NCBI GenBank assembly: GCA_946543095.1
Contig: CAMNLO010000132.1
Span: 1 to 5,575, forward strand
DNA: 5,575 nt
Source: an uncultured bacterium
Lineage (GTDB): Bacteria; Bacillota; Clostridia; Lachnospirales; Lachnospiraceae
Direction of reading: 5' to 3'
Shown here one piece after another: positions 1 to 5,575 of this stretch (position 1 is the first letter of the stretch; each line of letters begins with the position of its first letter). Made by a program: the position numbers and the translations under genes. Under the pieces are notes generated by a model. It did no database searches. It was given only the letters and a program-made list of their open reading frames with translations, and was not told the origin of the DNA.

Positions 1-1355
1 TTTCCGAGTGGTACACGGAGGAAGAGATCGAGACCATGAAGGAGGAGGACAAGTTTTACGACACCTGCAATCAGCTCTGGAGGAATTTCTGCATCTCAGA
101 CACCTATGAGCCCGGCAGCGTTGCCAAGATGCTGACTCTGGCCACGGGCATCGACACTGGCAGGATCAAGGGCAATGAGCATTATCACTGCGGGGGATAT
201 CTGGAAATCGGCGGCTTCAAGATCCACTGCCACAACTACTACGGCGACGGAGACCTAAGCGTCCGGGAGGCCATTGCAAAATCCTGCAATGTGGCCCTGA
301 TGACCATGGCCCAGACCATCGGCAAGAACAATTTCCTGAACTACGAGCATATCTTCAACCTGGGACTGCGGACCAATATCGACCTCTACGGGGAATCCAG
401 AACGGATTCTCTGGTGTTCAACCAGAATACCATGGGTCCCACGGAGCTGGCCACAGCCTCCTTCGGCCAGGGCTTTAATGTGACCATGATCCAAATGGCC
501 GCCGCCTATTGCTCTCTCATCAACGGCGGAAAATACTATGAGCCCCATGTGGTGAAGCGGATCGTGAACTCCGACGGCGTGACCGTGAAAATGAACGATC
601 CCAAGGTCATCAAGCAGACCATTGCCGAAAGCACCAGCGATGAGATGCGGGAGTACGGCGTAGCCGTTGTGACGGAAGGAACCGGTAAGACCGCCAGGCC
701 CGCGGGCTACATGATCGGCGGCAAGACCGGCACGGCGGAAATGGCTCCCCGTGACAAGAGAAACTATGTGGTGTCCTTTATGGGCTTCGCCCCGGCTGAG
801 GATCCGGAGATCCTGATCTATGTGGTGGTGGACAGACCCAATGCCAGATTCCAGGACGACGCCAAATTCGCCACGGGCATCGTTAGGAATGTGCTCTCCG
901 AGGTGCTGCCCTATCTGAACATCTACATGACGGAGGAGCTGACCGACGAGGAGCGGAAGGAGCTGGAGGAGAAGCAGATCGCGATCCTGGATCAATATGC
1001 CAGAGCCAGTGAGGAGAAGACCGAAGAGGAAGGCGGGACTGCTGAGGAGGGCGCCTCTTCGGAGGAAGCTTCGGGAAGCGAAGCCCCGTCCGGGGAGACT
1101 GCAGCGCAGACTGCCCCCCCGGACACGGGAGAGGATATGGAGAGCATACAAAGGGAAACGCTGTTTCCCTCGGAAGAGTTCTGGAAGACCTTTGACAGAG
1201 ATCCGGACACCGGATATCTGGTGGATCCCAATACAGGAGATCTGATCGATCCCGAAACGGGAGCGAATATGACAGGCTACACCACCATGGAGACTGTGGT
1301 CCCCGAAAGTTTGGAAACGGGTGCTGCCGGGGAAACGGGAGGAGCTGCGGAGTAG
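1..1355 (+). CDS. Class B penicillin-binding protein (SpoVD/FtsI-type D,D-transpeptidase), 3' part only
   Basis: The reading frame is open from position 3, so the gene starts upstream; the ATG at 36 is internal. The sequence shows the penicilloyl-serine transpeptidase domain with its three motifs in order: SxxK as S-V-A-K (catalytic Ser 117-119, Lys 126-128) in an EPGS context, SxN as S-C-N (282-290), and KTG as KTGTAE (from 723). Family knowledge: this enzyme cross-links peptidoglycan outside the membrane, held by an N-terminal anchor (not in the window) and paired with a SEDS glycosyltransferase. After the catalytic domain (ends near 930) comes a Glu/Ser/Gly-rich tail of about 140 residues with three DPxTG repeats; no PASTA domain is visible in it. 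Cysteines at 228 and 285 flank the active site. The stop TAG directly abuts the murD ATG. Whether it serves septation (FtsI/PbpB) or sporulation (SpoVD) cannot be decided here, so no symbol is given. Confidence 0.95.
   Translation, partial: SEWYTEEEIETMKEEDKFYDTCNQLWRNFCISDTYEPGSVAKMLTLATGIDTGRIKGNEHYHCGGYLEIGGFKIHCHNYYGDGDLSVREAIAKSCNVALMTMAQTIGKNNFLNYEHIFNLGLRTNIDLYGESRTDSLVFNQNTMGPTELATASFGQGFNVTMIQMAAAYCSLINGGKYYEPHVVKRIVNSDGVTVKMNDPKVIKQTIAESTSDEMREYGVAVVTEGTGKTARPAGYMIGGKTGTAEMAPRDKRNYVVSFMGFAPAEDPEILIYVVVDRPNARFQDDAKFATGIVRNVLSEVLPYLNIYMTEELTDEERKELEEKQIAILDQYARASEEKTEEEGGTAEEGASSEEASGSEAPSGETAAQTAPPDTGEDMESIQRETLFPSEEFWKTFDRDPDTGYLVDPNTGDLIDPETGANMTGYTTMETVVPESLETGAAGETGGAAE
1200..1271 (+). 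repeat. Three tandem 24-bp units encoding DPxTGxxx in the PBP tail
   Basis: Three consecutive in-frame 8-residue units are visible: DPDTGYLV (1200-1223), DPNTGDLI (1224-1247) and DPETGANM (1248-1271). The third keeps only the DPxTG core. The DNA copies have diverged (ccg/ccc, gac/aat/gaa, acc/aca/acg), so the protein pattern seems conserved rather than recently duplicated. The repeats lie about 28 residues before the C-terminus, on the extracellular side if the PBP has normal topology. Function is unknown. Confidence 0.85.
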
Positions 1356-2750
1356 ATGAGCAGGCAAAGAGAGCAGTCGTTTGAGTACACAGACAAAAAC
1401 ATTCTGGTGGTGGGAGCCGGGAAAAGCGGTATCGCGGCCCTGTCCTTGCTGCACAGGATGGGGGCCCGGGGGATCTTGTATGACGGCAATGAAGCGCTGG
1501 ACAAAACGGCGCTTTCCGCGAAGCATCCCGAAGCGATGAAGGGGGTGGACTTTTATGCCGGAAAAATCCCGGAGGAGGTGCTTGACACAATCCACGCAGC
1601 GGTGTTAAGCCCCGGCGTCCCTGTGGACACGGGCTTTGCGAAGGAGCTGTCGGACAGGGGGATCCCCCTGTCCGGAGAGATCGAGCTGGCATATCCTGCG
1701 GAGCAGGGCGAGCTTTTGGCCATCACCGGCACCAACGGAAAGACCACCACCACCAGCCTGGTGGGGGAGATCATGAAGGCATACAAAGAGAAGGTCTTCG
1801 TGGTGGGCAATATCGGGGAGCCCTATACGGAAAAGGTCTGGGACAGCACTCCGGAAAGCGTGAGCGTGGCGGAGATCTCCAGCTTTCAGCTGGAGACCAT
1901 AAACACCTTTTATCCGCATATCAGTGCCATCTTAAATATCACGCCGGACCATCTGAACAGGCACCATACCATGGAGTGCTATGCCGCAATGAAGGAACGT
2001 ATCGCGGAAAACCAGACGAAGGAGGATTTCTGCGTCCTGAATTATGAAGACCCCTATACAAGGGATTTCGGGGAGCACAGATGCAGCGCTGTGGTTCTCT
2101 GGTTCTCCTCCCAAAGAAAGCTGGAGAATGGCTGGTATCTGGAAGGGGACACGGTGTTTGAAGCTAAGAAGGGGCAGGAGAGAGCCCTCTTCAATATCCA
2201 CGAGGATATGAACCTGGTGGGGATCTGCAATGTGGAGAATGTCATGGCGGCCATTGCCATGACAAAGGCAGCAGGTGTGCCGGAGCAGGTGATCCTGGAT
2301 GTCGTAAGGAAGTTTAAGGCGGTGGAGCACAGGATCGAATTTGTTCGCACCGTAGGGGGCGTTGATTATTACAATGATTCCAAGGCCACCAATCCGGATG
2401 CGGCGATCCAGGGGATCCGGGCCATGAGCAGGCCCACGATCCTCATCGGCGGAGGATATGACAAGGGCAATGAGTATGATGTGTGGCTGAAAGAGGCAAA
2501 GGAAAAGACGAAGCTTCTCATACTCATCGGCCAGACAGCGGACAAGATCGAGGAATGTGCGAGAAAGCACGGGATCACGGATATCCTCAGGGCGGAAAGC
2601 TTTGAGGAATGCCTGAAGCTGTGCACAGCAAACGCTGCGCCCGGGGATGCGGTGCTTTTGTCTCCCGCCTGCGCTTCCTGGGGAATGTTTGATAACTATG
2701 AACAGCGGGGACACTTGTTCAAGGAATATGTATGCAGGCTAGAGCAGTAA
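1356..2750 (+). CDS. murD: UDP-N-acetylmuramoyl-L-alanine:D-glutamate ligase MurD
   Basis: A complete 464-residue protein, close to the usual MurD length of about 450. It carries out ATP-dependent addition of D-glutamate to UDP-MurNAc-L-Ala in the cytoplasm. Visible landmarks are an N-terminal Rossmann-like UDP-binding segment (VVGAGKSG, residues 18-25), the Mur ligase P-loop GTNGKTT (125-131), EISSFQLE, NITPDHLNRH (194-203), the likely carbamylated Lys213 in YAAMKERI, the ATP/domain-3 motif NDSKATNPDA (340-349), LIGGGYDKG, and the C-terminal SPACASWGMFDNYEQRG (from 436). The start is supported by GGGAGGAG at 1337-1344, 11 nt upstream inside the PBP gene. The ATG touches the PBP stop, suggesting translational coupling. 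The 3' end overlaps ftsW by 19 nt. One mild oddity is Gly443, where the homologues I recall often have Asp (ASWDMF). The assignment is secure. Confidence 0.97.
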   Translation: MSRQREQSFEYTDKNILVVGAGKSGIAALSLLHRMGARGILYDGNEALDKTALSAKHPEAMKGVDFYAGKIPEEVLDTIHAAVLSPGVPVDTGFAKELSDRGIPLSGEIELAYPAEQGELLAITGTNGKTTTTSLVGEIMKAYKEKVFVVGNIGEPYTEKVWDSTPESVSVAEISSFQLETINTFYPHISAILNITPDHLNRHHTMECYAAMKERIAENQTKEDFCVLNYEDPYTRDFGEHRCSAVVLWFSSQRKLENGWYLEGDTVFEAKKGQERALFNIHEDMNLVGICNVENVMAAIAMTKAAGVPEQVILDVVRKFKAVEHRIEFVRTVGGVDYYNDSKATNPDAAIQGIRAMSRPTILIGGGYDKGNEYDVWLKEAKEKTKLLILIGQTADKIEECARKHGITDILRAESFEECLKLCTANAAPGDAVLLSPACASWGMFDNYEQRGHLFKEYVCRLEQ

Positions 2751-4036
2751 GCAAGTCCAGATCCTTAAACAGAGTAAGGATCGACAGGGAAAAGGGAAAG
2801 CAGGAGGGCGCCTCCAGGAAAAGGGAGGAGGAGCGGGAGGAAAAGCGGGCGAAAAAGCGCAGGAGCTCGGGAAAAGAGATCAGGGCTTTTTCCCCGCCCC
2901 ATCTGCGGATCCGGAAGCTTTCCGTGGACTTTACCCTGGTATTTATCGTGGCGATCCTGGTGGCCTTCGGGCTCATCGTCATCTATTCCTCCAGCTCCTA
3001 TATCGCAGCCCTGGGGAAGGAAGCGGATCCTGCCTTTTACCTGAAAAAGCAGCTGATCTCCGTGGTGGTGGGATTTCTGATGATGATCATCGCGGCACAG
3101 GTCACGAGGGAGTTTTACCGGGGGGTGGCCTGGCCCTTCTATGGCTTTTCCGTGGTGATGGTCCTGCTGGTGCCCATCATCGGCGTGGAGATCAATAACG
3201 CGAAACGCTGGATCCGTATCGCGGGTATGTCCGTGCAGCCTGCGGAATTCATGAAGATCGCCATCATTCTGGTTATCGCCTCCTTCATCGCAAAGCGCGG
3301 CAGGCGGGCCATGGGGACGCTGGAGGGGGTCATTCCGGTGTTTATCATTTCCGGTATCCCGGCCGTCATGGTGTGGGTCCTGACCTCCAACTTAAGCTCC
3401 GCCATCATTATTTTCGGCATTGCCTTTCTGATGCTGTTTGTTTCCAGCCCTACCTATAAGGAATATCTGATCCTGGTGGGCAGCGGCGTGGCTGCTGTTG
3501 CGGGGCTTGCCTGGTACGCAAAGGACCATTCCCTGGCATTCTTAGGCTATCGCGGCACCAGGATCGTCAGCTGGCTGAATCCCTCCGCGGATGCCTCCGG
3601 CGCCGGCTTCCAGACCCTTCAGGCGCTTTACGCCATCGGTTCGGGAGGCCTTGGGGGCAAGGGTCTTGGCAGGAGTATGCAGAAGCTGGGCTTTTTGCCT
3701 GAGGCCCAGAACGATATGATCTTTTCGATCATTTGCGAGGAGCTGGGGATGATCGGTGCCATTGCCATTATGGTGCTGTTTCTGGCGCTGATCTACAAGC
3801 TGGTGGCCATTGCCACCCAGACAGAGGATCTCTTCGGGATGCTGATCGTCACGGGAGTGCTGTCCCATCTGTCCCTGCAGGTGCTCTTGAACATCGCGGT
3901 GGTGACCAACACCATCCCCAACACCGGCATCTCACTGCCCTTTATCAGCTACGGAGGCACGGCCATCATCTGTCAGCTGGCGGAGATCGGCATGGTCCTG
4001 GGGATCGAGCGGCATCCCCTCAAGGGGAATCAGTGA
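2732..4036 (+). CDS. ftsW: SEDS-family peptidoglycan glycosyltransferase FtsW/SpoVE
   Basis: A complete 434-residue polytopic membrane protein. SEDS proteins polymerise lipid II into glycan strands together with a class B PBP. Visible family marks are YSSSSY after the first membrane helix (about 67-86), NAKRWIRI followed by QPAEFMK (169-175), GTRIVSWLNP, GFLPEAQNDMIF with Asp328 at the position of the essential SEDS aspartate (E. coli FtsW D297 by recall), EELGMIG, and NTGISLPFISYGGTAIICQL near the C-terminus. The start is ATG 2732 with AAGGA at 2721-2725 (6-nt gap). There is no other ATG, GTG or TTG codon in frame before the region encoding the end of the extension. The gene therefore really encodes about 65 residues before the first helix, densely charged (Lys/Arg/Glu), which is longer than usual. 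The position between murD and ftsQ favours FtsW/SpoVE over RodA; division and sporulation roles cannot be separated from sequence alone. Confidence 0.95.
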   Translation: MQARAVSKSRSLNRVRIDREKGKQEGASRKREEEREEKRAKKRRSSGKEIRAFSPPHLRIRKLSVDFTLVFIVAILVAFGLIVIYSSSSYIAALGKEADPAFYLKKQLISVVVGFLMMIIAAQVTREFYRGVAWPFYGFSVVMVLLVPIIGVEINNAKRWIRIAGMSVQPAEFMKIAIILVIASFIAKRGRRAMGTLEGVIPVFIISGIPAVMVWVLTSNLSSAIIIFGIAFLMLFVSSPTYKEYLILVGSGVAAVAGLAWYAKDHSLAFLGYRGTRIVSWLNPSADASGAGFQTLQALYAIGSGGLGGKGLGRSMQKLGFLPEAQNDMIFSIICEELGMIGAIAIMVLFLALIYKLVAIATQTEDLFGMLIVTGVLSHLSLQVLLNIAVVTNTIPNTGISLPFISYGGTAIICQLAEIGMVLGIERHPLKGNQ

Positions 4037-4779
4037 ACTTCGAGCGGCTGCGGTTCAGAAGGCGCATCACCCTTCTTATCGTATCCGGGATCATTATCGC
4101 GTCGCTGACGGCTGCGGGTATCTTCCTGTGGGAATACTTCAAGGTGGAGACCTTTCTGGTGGAGGGCAATTACCACTACAGCGACGAAGAGATCGTGGGG
4201 ATGCTGGAGGACGGCCCGTTTTCCGGGAATTCCCTGTATCTGTATTTCAAGTACAGAAAGAAGGAGATCACGGACATCCCCTTTATCGAAAAAATGGTGG
4301 TGCGGATCATTTCCCCCGAGCAGGTGCGGATCAGCGTGTACGAAAAGAGCCTGGCGGGCTTTGTCCAGTATCTGGACCAGTTTATGTACTTCGACAAGGA
4401 CGGCGTGGTGGTGGAGTGCTCCAATATCCGCACCGGGGGCGTGCCCCAGGTGACAGGCTTGAACATCGACCATGTGGTGCTCTACGAACCCCTGCCGGTG
4501 GAGCAGGTGGAGGTGTTCACACAGATCCTGGACACCACACAGCTCTTAAGCAAATATGAGCTGGCGGCCACCAAGATCCATTTTGACCAGGACTACAGGA
4601 TGAGCCTGTACTTCGATGATGTGAAGGTGGAGCTGGGAGAAGGGGCCAATGTGGATGAAAAGCTGATGCTTCTGCAGAACATCCTGCCGGAGCTTTCCGG
4701 GAAAAAGGGAAAGCTGGATCTTTCCGAATATACCAGCGAGTCCCACACCGTGACCTTCGAGCCGGAGGATACGGTGTGA
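4033..4779 (+). CDS. ftsQ: Cell division protein FtsQ/DivIB (POTRA domain), GTG start
   Basis: A 248-residue bitopic membrane protein typical in size for DivIB. It has a short basic cytoplasmic N-terminus (residues 2-11, with RFRRR), one membrane helix (about 12-33), and an extracellular POTRA domain from about 36 (FKVETFLVEGNYHYSDEEI, then SGNSLYLY and a pattern ending in VRISVYEKS). A beta domain follows (QYLDQFMYFDKDGVVVEC onward). Family knowledge: FtsQ/DivIB joins FtsL and DivIC/FtsB in the divisome scaffold that controls septal synthesis. The frame stays open upstream into ftsW, but similarity begins at GTG 4033, which overlaps the ftsW TGA (4-nt GTGA overlap). AAGGGG at 4022-4027 lies 5 nt upstream, so GTG is the likely start and translation is probably coupled to ftsW. 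The tail after the beta domain is short and acidic. Sequence conservation is low in this family, so the call rests on architecture plus position. Confidence 0.92.
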   Translation: MNFERLRFRRRITLLIVSGIIIASLTAAGIFLWEYFKVETFLVEGNYHYSDEEIVGMLEDGPFSGNSLYLYFKYRKKEITDIPFIEKMVVRIISPEQVRISVYEKSLAGFVQYLDQFMYFDKDGVVVECSNIRTGGVPQVTGLNIDHVVLYEPLPVEQVEVFTQILDTTQLLSKYELAATKIHFDQDYRMSLYFDDVKVELGEGANVDEKLMLLQNILPELSGKKGKLDLSEYTSESHTVTFEPEDTV

Positions 4780-4786
4780 AACCGTA
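4770..4786 (+). other. Small hairpin enclosing the ftsQ stop codon
   Basis: TACGGT (4770-4775) and ACCGTA (4781-4786) form a perfect 6-bp stem with a 5-nt loop, GTGAA, that contains most of the ftsQ stop codon (TGA 4777-4779). The following bases (AGTTTACATAAC) contain no run of T, so it does not look like a normal intrinsic terminator. It might mark a pause, processing or weak termination point at the end of the upstream operon, or be chance. Confidence 0.4.
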
Positions 4787-4817
4787 AGTTTACATAACGC
4801 GCGGTACGAAAAACCTC

Positions 4818-4846
4818 TTGAAAATCTCCTCAATACCGACTATGAT
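4818..4846 (+). promoter_or_regulatory. Sigma-A-type promoter for ftsZ
   Basis: TTGAAA (-35, 4818-4823) and TATGAT (-10, 4841-4846) are separated by exactly 17 nt; each box has one mismatch to the housekeeping consensus. Transcription would begin near 4852-4854, giving a leader of about 45 nt before the ftsZ start at 4897. It lies in the only non-coding gap of the window, which is clearly more AT-rich than the genes. No extended -10 TG is present. This would let ftsZ be expressed apart from the upstream PBP-murD-ftsW-ftsQ unit. The start site is inferred, not measured. Confidence 0.75.
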
Positions 4847-4887
4847 ATTAACGAATTATCATCACATGAGCACTTCAGTTTGAGGAG
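4826..4887 (+). promoter_or_regulatory. Inverted repeat that could mask the ftsZ ribosome binding site in read-through mRNA
   Basis: CTCCTCAA (4826-4833) is perfectly complementary to TTGAGGAG (4880-4887), which overlaps the ftsZ Shine-Dalgarno; a U4825-G4888 wobble can extend it. The loop is 46 nt and holds a second small hairpin, ATGATA (4842-4847) with TATCAT (4857-4862). The 5' arm lies in the spacer between the -35 and -10 boxes. A transcript starting near 4853 would therefore lack it, while one reading through from ftsQ would contain it. Regulation is inference; the complementarity is seen directly. Confidence 0.45.
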
Positions 4888-4888
4888 G
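4882..4888 (+). promoter_or_regulatory. Shine-Dalgarno sequence that fixes the ftsZ TTG start
   Basis: GAGGAGG lies 8 nt before TTG 4897, an ideal distance, but 26 nt before the first in-frame ATG (4915), which is too far. This selects TTG as the start codon. Confidence 0.88.
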
Positions 4889-4896
4889 ATAATCCC

Positions 4897-5575
4897 TTGT
4901 TAGAGATTAAAACCATGGATGCGCAGCCCGGCTGTAAGATACTGGTGGCCGGAGTCGGCGGAGCGGGGAATAATGCTGTCAACAGAATGGTGGCCGAAGG
5001 CATTGTCGGCGTGGATTTTATCGGGATCAACACCGACCGTCAGGCCCTTCAGCTTTGCAAGGCCCCGATCCTTCTGCCCATCGGCGAGAAGCTGACCGGC
5101 GGTCTGGGGGCCGGCGCTGTTCCGGATGTCGGCGAGAAGGCTGCGGAGGAAAGTATAGAAGAGATCAAGGACGCGCTGGCAGGCTATGATATGGTTTTCG
5201 TGACCTGCGGCATGGGTGGCGGCACCGGGACCGGAGCAGCCCCCGTGGTGGCAAAATGCGCGAAGGATATGGGGATCCTGACGGTGGGCGTGGTGACCAA
5301 GCCCTTCTCCTTTGAGGCCAGAGTCAGGATGAAGAACGCTCTGGGCGGCATCGAGCGCTTAAAGGAAGGGGTGGACACCCTGATCGTGATCCCCAATGAC
5401 AAGCTTCTGGAGATCGTGGAGCGCAGGGTATCCTTAAAGGATGGATTAAAGAAGGCGGATGAGGTGCTCCAGCAGGCAGTGCAGGGTATCACCGACCTGA
5501 TCAATCTGCCGGCGGAAGTGAATCTTGACTTCGCCGATGTACAGACCGTTATGAAGGATAAGGGCATCGCCCATA
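4897..5575 (+). CDS. ftsZ: Cell division GTPase FtsZ, 5' part (226 codons), TTG start
   Basis: The N-terminal two thirds or so of FtsZ, the tubulin-like GTPase that forms the cytoplasmic Z ring; the gene runs off the window. Visible motifs are the first nucleotide-binding loop [13 protein letters not shown] (residues 19-31), GINTDRQAL, the tubulin signature GGGTGTG (107-113, bases 5215-5235) preceded by [14 protein letters not shown], the IVIPNDKLL strand, and the start of the GTPase-activating T7 loop, N-L-D-F-A-D (Asn209, Asp211, Asp214), before [10 protein letters not shown]. The start is TTG 4897, set by GAGGAGG at 4882-4888; the next in-frame ATG is 4915. The N-terminal LLEIKT reads like the clostridial FtsZ proteins I recall. 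It has its own promoter upstream. ftsA, which often lies between ftsQ and ftsZ, is absent here. The C-terminal linker and tail peptide are outside the window. Confidence 0.98.
   Translation, partial: MLEIKTMDAQPGCKILVAGVGGAGNNAVNRMVAEGIVGVDFIGINTDRQALQLCKAPILLPIGEKLTGGLGAGAVPDVGEKAAEESIEEIKDALAGYDMVFVTCGMGGGTGTGAAPVVAKCAKDMGILTVGVVTKPFSFEARVRMKNALGGIERLKEGVDTLIVIPNDKLLEIVERRVSLKDGLKKADEVLQQAVQGITDLINLPAEVNLDFADVQTVMKDKGIAH

Noticed and set aside
1068..1084. GCTTCG/CGAAGC 6-bp hairpin within the PBP tail
   Set aside because: It is explained by repetitive Glu-Ala-Ser codons, has no T-run after it, and sits inside coding sequence.
1200..1355. DPxTG units as a sortase cell-wall sorting signal
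   Set aside because: A sorting signal needs a following hydrophobic helix and basic tail; here the C-terminus is short, polar and acidic, and PBPs are anchored by their N-terminus.
255..1595. Long minus-strand open frame (446 codons) opposite the PBP and murD genes
   Set aside because: It is antisense to well-recognised coding sequence, has no recognisable domain, and arises easily opposite GC-rich codons; the His/Gly/Arg-rich translation looks like a shadow frame.
1582..1610. TTGACA inside murD as a possible internal promoter
   Set aside because: The -35 match is perfect, but at 17 nt spacing the -10 would be TTAAGC, a poor match, and the site is within coding sequence.
1932..2714. Minus-strand open frame (260 codons) opposite murD
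   Set aside because: It lies wholly antisense to conserved MurD motifs and no protein family is recognised in its translation.
3733..4032. Upstream extension of the ftsQ frame inside ftsW
   Set aside because: It is the out-of-frame reading of conserved FtsW sequence. The ribosome site and family similarity place the ftsQ start at GTG 4033.
4850..4858. Sigma-H-like -10 element (RnnGAATww) upstream of ftsZ, as in the sporulation promoter of B. subtilis ftsZ
   Set aside because: The -10 pattern matches, but no AGGA-type -35 is present 11-12 nt upstream, so the match is probably chance.
4842..4883. 13-codon upstream reading frame (ATG 4842 to TGA 4881) ending at the ftsZ ribosome site
   Set aside because: It has no Shine-Dalgarno, and its ATG lies in the -10 box, so it would be missing from mRNA starting at the proposed promoter; there is no run of regulatory codons.

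Overview
The window is a continuous, plus-strand-only piece of a division and cell wall (dcw) cluster from a Gram-positive, clostridial-type bacterium. The closest fit by recall is a Lachnospiraceae-like Firmicute with fairly GC-rich coding DNA. This rests on the FtsZ N-terminus, a DivIB-type FtsQ, AGGAGG-type ribosome binding sites, and an ftsQ-ftsZ junction with no ftsA. No database search was possible, so the taxonomic call is inference.

Layout: (1) 1-1355, the 3' part of a class B penicillin-binding protein (transpeptidase domain plus an unusual acidic tail with DPxTG repeats); (2) 1356-2750, murD; (3) 2732-4036, ftsW/spoVE (SEDS glycosyltransferase) with a long charged N-terminal extension; (4) 4033-4779, ftsQ/divIB, starting at GTG; (5) 4780-4896, the only real intergenic region, AT-rich, with a good sigma-A-type promoter and inverted repeats; (6) 4897-5575, the 5' part of ftsZ, starting at TTG and running off the window.

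The first four genes are packed as one translationally coupled unit: TAG directly followed by ATG, then a 19-nt overlap, then a 4-nt GTGA overlap. MurD adds D-Glu to the cytoplasmic peptidoglycan precursor. FtsW polymerises lipid II and its class B PBP partner cross-links the strands. FtsQ/DivIB belongs to the divisome scaffold, and FtsZ forms the cytoplasmic ring that places the machinery. ftsZ appears to be uncoupled from the upstream genes by its own promoter. An inverted repeat could mask the ftsZ ribosome binding site only in read-through transcripts.

I see no mobile element, CRISPR array, RNA gene or clearly novel multi-gene system. The points worth a second look are the PBP tail repeats, its cysteine pair, the FtsW N-terminal extension, the compact gene order and the ftsZ leader.
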